NCBI GenBank assembly: GCA_907163375.1
Contig: CAJQUW010000521.1
Span: 1-64,000, forward strand
Length of the DNA: 64,000 bases
Direction: 5' to 3'
DNA from: Prostheceraeus crozeri
Taxonomy: Eukaryota > Platyhelminthes > Polycladida > Euryleptidae
Below are positions 51,055 to 61,817 of this stretch, piece after piece. Each line of letters begins with the position of its first letter. Positions within the stretch are counted from its first letter, which is position 1. The notes under the pieces are model-generated. The model saw nothing but the letters and a program-made list of their open reading frames with translations. It did no database searches and was not told where the DNA came from. Made by a program: the position numbers and the translations under genes.

Positions 51055-51159
51055 AGTAGTAAGTAAAGGTCCATAATAAACACGCGCGCCTCGAAATGGG
51101 GTGGGTCCCATACAAACACAGCGCGCCTCGAAATGGCTAGCTCCCATACAAACACAGCG

Positions 51160-51295
51160 CGCCACCTTGGCCGGCCGCCCAGGTTGGAGTGAGAGGTTGT
51201 CTTGGCCGACCGTCCAGGTTGACGTGGCCGACCGTCCAGGTTGACGTGGCCGACCGTCCAGGCTGACTTGGCCGACCGACCAGGTTGACGTGGTG
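51160..51295. repeat. GC-rich minisatellite of about 22 bp units near the Polinton C end
   Basis: About five copies of TGGCCGACCGTCCAGGTTGA with small changes. B's end at 31.32-31.39 kb has a similarly placed repeat of CCTGGCCGGCACACC type, so a GC-rich repeat near the terminus is a family feature. Confidence 0.85.
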
Positions 51296-53341
51296 GAGTG
51301 AGAGTGTGTTTTGAGGGTGAAGGAGGCACGGGAGAGTGAAACGGACTTCAGATTCGTGATCAGCGTCAAATTCTGCATCAGTATGGTGAATTTGAAAGCA
51401 ATCGGAGAGAAAAATTTTTCAATGATTTCCTCCCCCCCCTCTCGAGACAGCTATCTTCGATCTCGGCTTCTAGTGGATGGATTTTGTCGTGTGAGGTGTC
51501 ATTTGAAAGCTGAGAGTGAGACGAATTCAGTGTTGAAATTTCTTGTCAATCGGTTCAGTCGTTTAGAAGTTAGAGCGGAAACAAGATTTCATGAATTCTC
51601 GAAAAAAAGACAGAGGTAAAATTGTGGACGTTTTGGGCTGTAGCCTCAAAACGAAGCATCGGAGAGCAAAACGGATTTCAGATTTGGAATCAGCGTACAA
51701 TTCTGCATCGGTATGGTGAATTTGAAAGCAATCGGAGAGAAAAATTTTTCAATGATTTCCTCCCCTCCCCCTCTCGAGACAGCTATCTTCGATCTCGGCT
51801 TCTAGTGGATGGATTTTGTCGTGTGAGGTGTCATTTGAAAGCTGAGAGTGAGACAAATTCAGTGAAAGAAACGGCTTGTTCATATCTGTCTTCGTTTAGA
51901 TGTGAGACGCCATTTAAGATTTGGGAGATTGGTGAAAAACGACGGAGTTAGAATTTTGGACGTTTTGGGCTGTAGCCTCAAAACGAAGCATCGGAGAGCC
52001 AAATAGATTTCAGATTTGGAATCAGCGTCATTTATTCACGCCAGGAAAAGTGTTTCCATCATGTTTTGAGGAAAAAATTTTTCAAATTTTTTCAATATGG
52101 CGAATTTTTTGCATTTTTGGCTATTTTTTTGTCAAAAAACTAGATCGATTCAAGGCTTCGGACCTATTTCAATGAACAGACCGCACTGAGATGTGCTAGA
52201 TCTGAAATTTTGAGACTGATTGGAGTCAGACTTTTTGATTTGGAGTTCATTGAAAACTCCACTTCAGATGTTAAATTGCACATTTTTTGAAATGATGAAT
52301 TTTTTGCATTTTTGGCTATTTTTGCCGAAAAACTAGATCGATTCAAGGCTTCGGACCTATTTCAGTGGACAGACCGCACTGAGATGTGCTAGATCCGAAA
52401 TTTTGAGACGGATGAGAGTCAGGGTTGTGAGTTGAGATGCCATTGAAAACCGTAAAAAAGCCAATTTTCCCATTTTCTAACTTAGGCATTTTTCAGGATT
52501 TCACAATTGTCCGACTATAAAAGCGTGGAGCATCAACTGAGAAATCAGTTGTTCTGATAACTTGGTAGAGGTAGGTGAACAGATCCGGCTCCGGCTCTGA
52601 ATCGCGTTTTCCTATGGCTATCCTATGGTTTTCCAATGGCCTTCGTCTCCAGGCCATTAAAGACTCCAAAACTTTAAAGGCTTGTAACTTTGCTTCTACA
52701 AGTCCATTTGACTTGATTTAAATGACATGTGATAGCTCTTGATCAGAGCTATATTTATAGACTACTTATGAAATTTTATAAGTAGTGCAAAAATGCTGAA
52801 AATTTTAAATTTGTTATTTTTGATGATTTTTCGGGGTTTTCGACCCTGCTGAATTCAACTGAGACATTTATAAAGTTGTGGGAGGCGAGCTTCGGCTCGA
52901 AACTTGTTTCCTGATGTAAATAATCCACTGGTTTTCATGTCAAAATCAGGGTCCGGATACCAACACAGTGATATGACGCATGCTCTGTCCGCGGGAGGTT
53001 GGATTTGTGGGCCGAGGCCTTGGAGTTGGGATAAGATCCCCTCTGAGTAATGCCTGTAACGGATTCATCAGCTTAACTTGTCTATCCTCAAGTCATGTCT
53101 ACTACATGAATTTAAAATCATGATATTCCCTTTTTCGCTTCAGAAAAAATGGTTACTTACAATAACTCCAAAACGGCTTTTAAGTTGTGCCAGTGCAGTA
53201 AAGTTGATCGAAGCGACGCTTTTAAGAAGCATTCTTGTAGAAGTAAGCGAATGGTAGGTGAATGAAGGCATTATGGATGATAGTTGAGCAAGCCTTCTGA
53301 TTGGGCGAGCAATCTCGACCATTCTCAGGGTAGGAAAATCA

Positions 53342-53348
53342 TATAAAA
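53342..53348 (+). promoter_or_regulatory. TATA box in the left inverted repeat of Polinton C, pointing inward
   Basis: GGAAAATCATATAAAACCCAG is followed about 30 bases later by a plausible start and a leader. The mirror copy lies at 62386-62392 on the minus strand. It shares the GGAAAATC-TATA arrangement with the two interior promoters. Confidence 0.55.
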
Positions 53349-54277
53349 CCCAGTGAGGTGACTTTCAACTACACATTTGCCTTTAGCAAGTGTCATGATG
53401 TTGCATGGTACGGAGAGTTTCGCTGTAATATTCCAGTGACAGGGTGTTCCTTCCGGACAGCGGATAAGATCGTAGTGATGGGTGCAGCAAGGGAGGGAGA
53501 CTTCGGTAATCTCGACTCTACAACGGTCGTTGCGGTCTCTTTTCTCAACGTAGCACCGTGAAAGCCAATCGGTCGAGTCTTAGCTATCTTGTCATGGGTG
53601 GCTTATAAATTCTCCATTGCGAAAACGTCAGCTTGACTTGCTAACAAGTCTCTTACTATCAGATCAAGAAGCACTCAACGTGAGCATGGTAAGGAGAAGT
53701 TCGGTGCAACACTTCCTTTCGACGGGCGTTCCTGTAAAGGGCGGCGGTGAAACCCGTAGCTATGTATACCGCAAGGGACATTCGGCAATGGTCAATCTTG
53801 TTAAACCTCTCTGCGTCATGTTTGCAAGTGATTGCCTCTGTCTCAACGTAGTATGCATTCGCGCCAGGGCGACATTTAGCCAGCTGTCGAAGGTTACTTC
53901 ATAACCTCTCCATTGCACTAATAGTGTGAAGCTCGGTATGAGTGAGGGATAAAATCCTCCATCACCTTAGGCGGCTTGATATCAGGCTACAACATGAGTG
54001 ATGCGGAGATCTTTGATAGTGTACTTCCTGTTGGTGGGTTTGCACGGCGAGCGCTGCCGCAGATGGAAGGAGGGGTGTGTCATAGTTAAGACCGAAACCA
54101 CTTAGCCGGTGTTGGGCAACTTTCCCAACGTCATCTTTTCTCGCTTGGTCATGAGTGCGTTAGATGTCTGCAGCAGGTTTTTCAAAATCTCCACTCGTTT
54201 GATGATTTGCAAAGTAGGGCACATGTCAAGTAAAGTTCTCATAATGATGTCTTAATCAATTCCTCCTTACTGCATGC

Positions 54278-54598
54278 TTGTCGTTTCTACACTCCGACTC
54301 TAACCTTTTAGAGCATACACATGTAGCACATACTATCCGCATCGAGAAAGTCATGAGTTCTTTTAAGAACCACTACCTCTTCGTGTCACCTGTGTATATT
54401 CCAAGTCGAGAGTTGAGAAACACAGAGGGCATTGACGAAGAAATGATGAATGGAATGATATGGGATTTGGACATTCACACGCCAAACGTATACAGCAAAC
54501 ACACTTCTCTCTTCTTTAGTGAGCAAGCTCTGAACACTCAAGATACCGTAGTAAAATCATCAACGAATAAATCATATCGCAATAGGAATGTACATTGA
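54278..54598 (+). CDS. Unrecognised small protein, Polinton C
   Basis: 106 residues; a second ATG inside (MSSFKNHYLFVSPVYIP) may be the true start. The composition is ordinary (DEEMMNGMIWDLDIHTPNVY). No motif or membrane segment recognised. It lies between the inverted repeat and the first duplicated promoter. Confidence 0.3.
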   Translation: MSFLHSDSNLLEHTHVAHTIRIEKVMSSFKNHYLFVSPVYIPSRELRNTEGIDEEMMNGMIWDLDIHTPNVYSKHTSLFFSEQALNTQDTVVKSSTNKSYRNRNVH

Positions 54599-54657
54599 CA
54601 GATTCAAATAGATGCTCATGCGTTCATAAAAGAGAGTTTGCAACATCAGCATTAATT

Positions 54658-55700
54658 GGAAGTGTGCGGGCGCACTGGAAACTCTTGCTCGTCTTGTGAT
54701 TGGACGAGAGGTCTCATCCATTCACCGCTTAGGAAAATCTTATAAAAGGTAGTGCACCAGCTCTGCTCTTCACATTTATCTTTCACAAGGTGAGTGTTGG
54801 TGAGCTCCTGCTATCAGGTTGTCTCTCGCCAGGTCAGAGTACTTCAGCCATTCGACAAAGGTTAGTCTTTATGATATGGAGTAGAGTGAAATGTAATTCA
54901 TTAGATGTCACTTCAATGATTGTTCCCATGATAAACGTTAATGAGACAGATGAAACACTTATGAAGTACGTACATGTTTAGATGAAGTATGTGAATTTTA
55001 TTTTCTGTTGTTTCTCGAACAACGTATTCATATGAAGGACTAAAACTCTAACGTTGAGCATCTCGTCGGTATGCAACGCAAAATATCTTTAACTTATAAA
55101 AATGAAACACCCCGTTTCTCATGCGAGTAAGATGTAGTAGGAATTATGCATGTTGGACTTAACGCGATTGATCTGATGAGTCATTCCAGTCTGACTAAGC
55201 AAATTATTTGAACTTTGTTTGAACTTGAAAGTGCGTGGGCGCACTGGAAACTCTTGCTCGTCTTGTGATTGGACGAGAGGTCTCATCCATTCACCGCTTA
55301 GGAAAATCTTATAAAAGGTAGTGCACCAGCTCTGCTCTTCACATTTATCTTTCACAAGGTGAGTGTTGGTGAGCTCCTGCTATCAGGTTGTTTTGACTTG
55401 CTATCAAGTTGAATAGTCTCTTGCTATCAAGAGATTCACTTCTGCTCATAAAGCATATCATCGCTGTAATACTTCCTTTGCTCGAGCGTTCCTTCGGGAC
55501 GGCGGGTACTGCCGTAGAGGGATTGCGTTGCACGGGTTGTTCGTCGTTTGTTAGACCGAAACCTCTGAGCCGTTGCTCATGTTGGGCGTTCGACTTCATA
55601 CTCAACGTGACACTTTCTCTCGCCAGGTCAGAGTACTTTAGCCATTCGACAAGGGTTAGTCTTTATGGTATGGAGCATTTCGAAGTGTTGATTGACTCAT
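54658..55700 (+). repeat. Duplicated promoter and first-exon block of Polinton C
   Basis: About 165 bp starting GTGCGGGCGCACTGGAAACT at 54664 recurs at 55231. Each copy has TATAAAAG (54741-54748 and 55310-55317) followed by ATCTTTCACAAGGTGAGTGT, an untranslated first exon ending in a consensus donor. A further shared segment (TCTCTCGCCAGGTCAGAGTA) follows both, in the second case after about 225 bp of extra sequence. Two promoters seem to feed the same downstream exons. Confidence 0.75.
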
Positions 55701-55759
55701 GTTCATTGAATGACTATTCACATGATCATCATAGGTAAAATGAAATAAATCTTACGTGT

Positions 55760-57009
55760 CCTTTTCAGTGAATTTGCCTTCGACGTCGAATCTAACTGCT
55801 TTAATCTTCGATATGGATACGAGTATCACGAGAAAAATTGAATCTTATCGCGTCTCTGCCAAGATGGAGGAAAGTCTCATTGAGCAATGTAAGTTTTTGT
55901 GTGATGGGGCAAGGATGTAGGTTGTGCTAATAAAACTCTTGAACTAACATCATTCGGTTAGCATGTGTGTTGAGCATAGGAATTAATTTTCATAAACCTT
56001 TGAATAACATCAAGAATGTAAGAATCATATCCTTATTAATTTTCAACGAAAGACCCTTAACGTCTTTTTACTGCGCGATTTTCAAAACCGAAGCTCATTT
56101 TCTAAAATTTATAATGCACTCTAATATCTCCCTTCGAGAAATCTCTCACCAATATCTCCCTCCCCCTTTTTCAGTACAGCAGCGCATCATGAACAGAGAA
56201 CCTATTCCTGAAGGGGCACTTGGTCGAGCCTATGAACGACTGGGAATATGTAAGTATCTTAATGAATGAATGCTGTCATGTGTTCTGTATCATCATGGTT
56301 GATAGCATGCATTCTATCATTCATCAATCTCATCTCTTTTCCACTCTACAGTTTTGGCAAGGCAGGAGAAGTGGGAGGAAGTCGCGAGGCGGAAATATGA
56401 TGATGATTTTCCGGCCCTACCCTCTCGCCCATCTACCTCAGCTCCACCATCTGAGCACCCATCCACCTCGGGCATGGTCATCGCCCAACCTCCACCACCA
56501 CCCATACCAGCTCCTCGTCGCCACATCCCTCCAACACCCAAGCCGCGGACTCTTCCACCCTCGGCTCGCATCCCCCTTCTACCTCCTCTTGAACCATCGC
56601 TGATGGTGGAAGTAAATTCTCTTGATGGTAAGTTACAGTGATGGTAAAGGGGGACAAGGACTTAAACAAAACTCACGCCACACTTGGAATTGAACAGTCA
56701 TGTACTGATCGCTTTCCTTTCTTTTCTCAACAGATCTCGCAACGGTATTTCTGGGCGACGACGTTCCTAACCGCCCCGTCAACTCTCACATGACACCACC
56801 GGCTACAGCAGGCGACTTCCCTCCCATCTCCAACAAGTCGGTAGAAATGGAGATCGAGGTGTGTGACCACACCATTAAAATGGTAGGTTGAAGATATCCT
56901 CACTCATCTCCCTCAAACGTTTGCTTATAGCATCTTCCTCAATTTCAGGCATCGACTTCATCACCAAAGCCCTCCTTTCTCAAGGAAAGTTTAGAGCTGT
57001 TGAGTGAAG
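55760..57009 (+). other. Row of short exons upstream of Polinton C's polymerase
   Basis: Several short exon-like blocks have consensus borders: donors GTAAGT or GTAGGT near 55889, 56250, 56628, 56883 and 57010, acceptors after pyrimidine tracts near 56174, 56351, 56733, 56948 and 57068. One block is Pro-rich (PPPPPIPAPRRHIPPTPKPR). They fit the splicing seen in some animal Polintons, with the polymerase as the last large exon. Function of the N-terminal part unknown. Confidence 0.55.
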
Positions 57010-57068
57010 GTAGGTTGTAACAAAACACTAAGACTTTCATAGAGATGATAGAATGATTTCTCTCTTAG

Positions 57069-59742
57069 GTCATGCTAGTTCCAGCTCAACACTATCGCGG
57101 GAAGGCAACCAGCGGGAATGTGCTGACTGTGGGCACATCTTCACGAGGAAACGCGATCTGGCCCGACACATCAGACGTGTGTGTCAACCCAAGTCGCCAT
57201 CAATCTCCCGAGGTGAGGATGACTCTATTGAACACGTCTCCTTTACTTGCGACTTTTGCATTCAATCATTTGAAACACGATTTGAATTATCTTCACACAG
57301 GCTTCGCCACACACATACAGATGAAAGTTACAGTAACAGCATCTCCTCTATCCGACTCACTGAAATATCAATGAACAATTTAGTGAGGGACTACAATATG
57401 GAATCCTCAGAAACCATTGCTGACTTTGAAGAGTGGTTTCATCAAAATTCATCCTTGATAGATGTACTCTTTAGAAATTTAGACAACTTTAGAATAAAAG
57501 CGCTCATCTACCTAAAAATAAAATATGTAAAAATTGATCATCATGCTGGTCAAATAGTAGAGCGGTTGGAGTTCCACATACCCTCCTCTCCTGCTACAGA
57601 AGTAATCGATGAAGATTCTTGGTTAAATTTTCATATCCAAGGACTAAAACTAAATATAGTTAAATTCAACGAACGCGATAGTGGCCTCATTTTTGATGGT
57701 ATAGAATCTGCCAAGTTTAAAATCACTTTGCTAGAAAGTTATAGTGGGCGAGGCTCCTTCAATCTTCCAAAAATTTTAAAAGACAAAAAAGCAGTCATTT
57801 CTGTAGATTGCGAATCGCAATGTTTTAAGTATGCAGTGTTATCCATTCTCCACTACAATGATGTAAATGATAATCGTTTCCGTAGAAGTAAGTATGAAGA
57901 GTGGGAGAATGAATTAAAGTTTGATGACTGCAATAGTGAAGACATGAAATTGAAAGATATAGAGAAATTTGAGAAATTAAATAAAATTAAGATAGTGGTA
58001 CACGTCTGGGAGAAAGGACTAAAAGGCGTTAGGTATAAAAACCGACAAAGTAGCTATGATCGGGTTGTCAACCTCTTGCTAGTGTATGAGGACAATACTC
58101 AACAGTGGCATTACTGTGGCATTCCAAAAATTCATCGCCTTTACAACCATATACAAAAATCGATTAAAGGTCAATATTTCATATGCGACCGCTGCACACG
58201 ACCATTTTGGTCGAAAAATAAATTTCTAAGTCATTATGAATGGTGCAAGCGGGGTAAATTACAAATAGAGCGCATGCCCAAAGACAAAATCTTTTCACAT
58301 AGAGATAATGGTGACGAATTAAGTCCCCTGCGTGTCATTTACGCAGACATAGAATGCTACATTGATGATATCATCCACAAGCCAGCAGCCATATCCTGCT
58401 ATGAAGTATGGCATGACCACTTTAGAAATAGGCAAAACAAAATGCATACTTGGCAAGGTGAAGATTGTATTTCAAAATTTCTAGAATTTCTCGATAAAGC
58501 TGCTAAATTTCAACAATCAAATGATTCCCAATTGCAGCGTAAGTCACTACGTATGTCAGATGAAGACAAACAAATTCGAAAGTTGCACATCCTGTCCTAG
58601 ATGTCATAAAACGTTTGATGACGACAAAATCAAGAATTTTTCACCATTCATGTCACAATTTCATAATAACTTAACAGAGTGTGGACAGCCAAGGTACAAA
58701 CCATGCCGCAAACTTTTACTCACCCAATATGATAAGAAAAATTATCTCGCACACTTCTGCATACTAAAATTCTATTTAGAAATGGGCATGCTTCTAAAGT
58801 CAGTTCACCGCATCATCAAATTTAGACAGAAAGCCTTCCTCAAACCCTACATAGATAGTAACAGTCAAAAACGTGCACTAGCCCAAAAGAATTTGAAAAG
58901 AATTTTTATAAATATAAGAATAACAGCCTTTCGGAAAGACCATGGAGGATGTTAGAAAACCCATGAACTACAAACTAGTCATTGATGATCAAAAATATCA
59001 CAAATTGACCTCATCACCTCTTTTCATTGATAGAGACATTATCGATGAGGATCTTGTAGGTGTTAAAATGATAAAATCAGAAGTTGAGTTGTGCAAGCCC
59101 ATCTATATTGGGCAAGCCGTTATAGATTATTCCAAGCTTGAAATGTATCAACTCTTCTACAAAATATTAAAACCATGCCCTCTCGTAAAAGAGGTTCGCT
59201 TGCTGGGTGGTGATACAGACAGTTTCTTTTTAGGAATTACCACTCAAAAAGATTTAAATTTTAATGAAGTAGGTAAGTCACTAGAAAAATATTTCGACAC
59301 ATCTAACTACAATCCCGCTCATCCACTCTTTTCCATACAGAATAAAGCCAAACTTGGTTGTTTTAAGGATGAAACAGCAGGAAAGGAAATAGATGAAATG
59401 ATTCTCCTCCGTCCTAAAATGTATTCCATGAAATTAAAAGAATGTGCAGATAGTATTAAGCGTGCTAAAGGAATATCAAAATCAATTGTCCAAAAAATGA
59501 AACATCGGTCCTATAAGAAGGCTTTTAAAAATAAAAATATAACGTTTGTCAAAATGACAATCTTAAAATCACAAATTCATACTGTGAAAACGTACACATT
59601 TAAGAAACGAGCGCTTTCAGCATGGGAGGGTAAGAGGTGTTGGATAGGACATAACACATCACTTCCACATGGACATCCTGACACAAACATACCTCCACCC
59701 AAAAGAATAAAACTCACACTACCACATTCAGGAGACGTGTAA
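57069..59742 (+). pseudogene. Protein-primed family B DNA polymerase, Polinton C, broken
   Basis: The N-terminal portion has C2H2 fingers (CADCGHIFTRKRDLARHIRR, CDFCIQSFETRFELSSHRLR), the Polinton N-domain ending in GRGSFNLPKILKDKKAVISV, another finger (CDRCTRPFWSKNKFLSHYE) and exonuclease motif I (VIYADIECYID). The later portion has palm and thumb parts, including LLGGDTDSFFLGI (motif C) and LLRPKMYSMKLK. It would have copied the element. The gene is broken. Confidence 0.85.
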
Positions 59743-59937
59743 ATAGATTCATCCTTAACTCAGTATTTTGATGATGCTTTTTTGTAGATATGCATGGTTG
59801 TTTTATGTGTCGCATTAGATCGTATTTCCTTCTTAATAGTTCCCTACAGTCCCCTATGTAAAGACTTTTCCACTAAACATTGTATAAAACGTGTTTTTAT
59901 GATGTATTTTTATTTCAATAAACATATCACAATGACT

Positions 59938-60414
59938 TCACTTTGTTTTCCGAAGCACTAAAGTTATGAGGGATTTACTATCTTTCACATGGATGCACTC
60001 TTGTAAACCATTTGTAATTTTCATAGCAATAGAGGGTATCTTTTGTTTGACGACAGGATGGTAGAAAATAGGTTCAAGCAATTTCTGGACTATTCCATAT
60101 GAAGCGTCTTTGTCATGAATGAAATCGCGTAAAATGTATTCTTTTTTCTCACCAAAAGAAATAGGTGAAATCAGATCACTTTGAATGTAAAGGTGTTGTT
60201 CATGTTTATCAAGTGTCATTGGTATTCCTACACCAATCGTGCGTGTAGCAGTAAACACATTTTGCAGCAATGAAGAACCAAAGAGTTTAAAAAAAGTCAA
60301 ATTTTCACTCAATTGACAATGAATGTCATCGCCCAGTTTCAGAAGAGCACTTTGATTTTCAATCAAAAATGAAATGTGATGTATCTTTGCATCATCAAGT
60401 AACAGTTCACACAA
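59938..60414 (-). pseudogene. Fragment of penton-type structural protein, Polinton C
   Basis: 158 residues. HHISFLIENQSALLKLGDDI and FYHPVVKQKIPSIAMKITNG with LITLVLRKTK follow the C-terminal layout of the proteins at 19263-20660 and 4126-4913. It is the only structural gene piece I recognise in C and lies convergent to the polymerase, just after it. Fossil fragment. Confidence 0.45.
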
Positions 60415-60999
60415 CTCGGTTGTGCTAATTTTTTCTATCGGGTGGGCAACATCGTTGTATCGCCGCTTTGCTAAACGACATGTCTAATACAATGACACAG
60501 ACAGCTCTATTCAGGTTCCTTGTTGACAGCCTGATCTTTTCCCCATTCAGTGCGTGGGCGTTCCTTTATCAGTCAAAGTGATGACGCATACCGTTTTCAC
60601 CTTAACTCATTCATATGATGAGTCGTCAGTGAATGAAGGAAAAACTCAACGTTCAACATGCCTCCATTAGCTGTACATCAAAAAGATAACGCATTAGGAA
60701 TTTAACAATCCGTGATACTTTATTGAAATCACAGAAGCCTGTTATGATACAATGCCCGTTATGAAAGGTGGTAATATGTACAGGGTACCACTCGAATGAG
60801 AGCAGCAGGGAAGGGTTCAGTTTCATAAATTATATAATGGCTGCTGTTTTTAATATTTGCTAGAACCACTATAGTCTTCAATTGAACAGATACTACTAAA
60901 TTCTTCAATATTAACACACCAACACTAAGAGGCGGAACACCTTCTTTTCAGCAAACGAAATATGTTAATCACTTACAATCTTAATTATTTTACAAATAG
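60415..60999. other. Non-coding interior of Polinton C
   Basis: Between the penton-type fragment and the minisatellite. No gene recognised. Confidence 0.4.
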
Positions 61000-61525
61000 C
61001 TATACCTTTATTTCTAGCATACAAAAGCTAAAACTTTATTTCTAACGTATACACTATTGAAACTTTATTTTTAGCTTGAAAACTGTTAAAAACTTTATTT
61101 TTTAACATGGAAACTATTGAAACTTTATTTCTAGCATACAAACAGCTAAAACTTCATTTCTAACATACAAACTGTTAGAACTTTATTTCCAAGATATAAA
61201 CTGATATAACTATATTTCAAGCGTAAAAACTATTAAAACTTTATTTCCAACGTGTACACTATTAAAACTTTATTTTCAACTTGTAAACTGTTGAAACTTT
61301 ATTTTGACTTGTAAACTGATGAAACTTTATTTTGTTTCTAACGTACAAACAGCTAAAACTTTATTTCTGATGTACACATTATGAAACTTTATTTTTAACT
61401 GGTAAACTTTTGAAGTTTTATTTTTAACTTGTAATTGTTGAAACTTTATTTTTAACTTGTAAACTGTTGAAACTTTATTTTTAACTTGTAAACTGCTGAA
61501 ACTTTATTTTTAATTTACAAATAGT
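61000..61525 (-). repeat. Minisatellite with AATAAA in nearly every unit
   Basis: Around 17 units of about 29 bp of the form TTGAAACTTTATTTTTAACT and TGTAAAC. Read on the minus strand each unit holds AAATAAAGTTTC, that is, a canonical poly(A) signal. The units vary more at the left, and are most alike at 61.43-61.51 kb. Confidence 0.9.
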
Positions 61526-61817
61526 GGAACGCTTAGTCTAACCTGCAAACTAGTAAATCTTACGATCTTATGACACTTCATATTGGTGATGATGGTAGAT
61601 GAAAAAGTGCAGTCACATTTAAAATTTTACGATAGCTTACACTTCTGATTCAGGGATAGCAATCGACTGGGATCCATCAACATGTGTAAAGAGCTTGTTA
61701 CACTACGGAAGAGAGAAGTGTATTATGTTGCGTTTTGTCGCGTGAGTGTCCTCCCATTTCATCAATTCGTCTCATTGATAGAGACAAGTAGAACTCGTGG
61801 TTCATTCTGATAACGTA

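Larger units (their letters stand above)
51055..53916 (+). repeat. Left terminal inverted repeat of Polinton C
   Basis: It contains, in order, a GC-rich minisatellite, two to three units of about 330 bp with TAGTGGATGGATTTTGTCG, similar to B's end units, and an inner unique part with a TATA box. A patch near 52600-52660 is replaced by unrelated sequence in the right copy. Reading frames on it are mirrored in the right copy and do not look like genes. Confidence 0.88.

Noticed and set aside
53342-53904. Frames of 67 and 95 residues in the left inverted repeat of Polinton C
   Set aside because: They recur mirrored in the right repeat with low-quality composition and are better explained as promoter and leader sequence.
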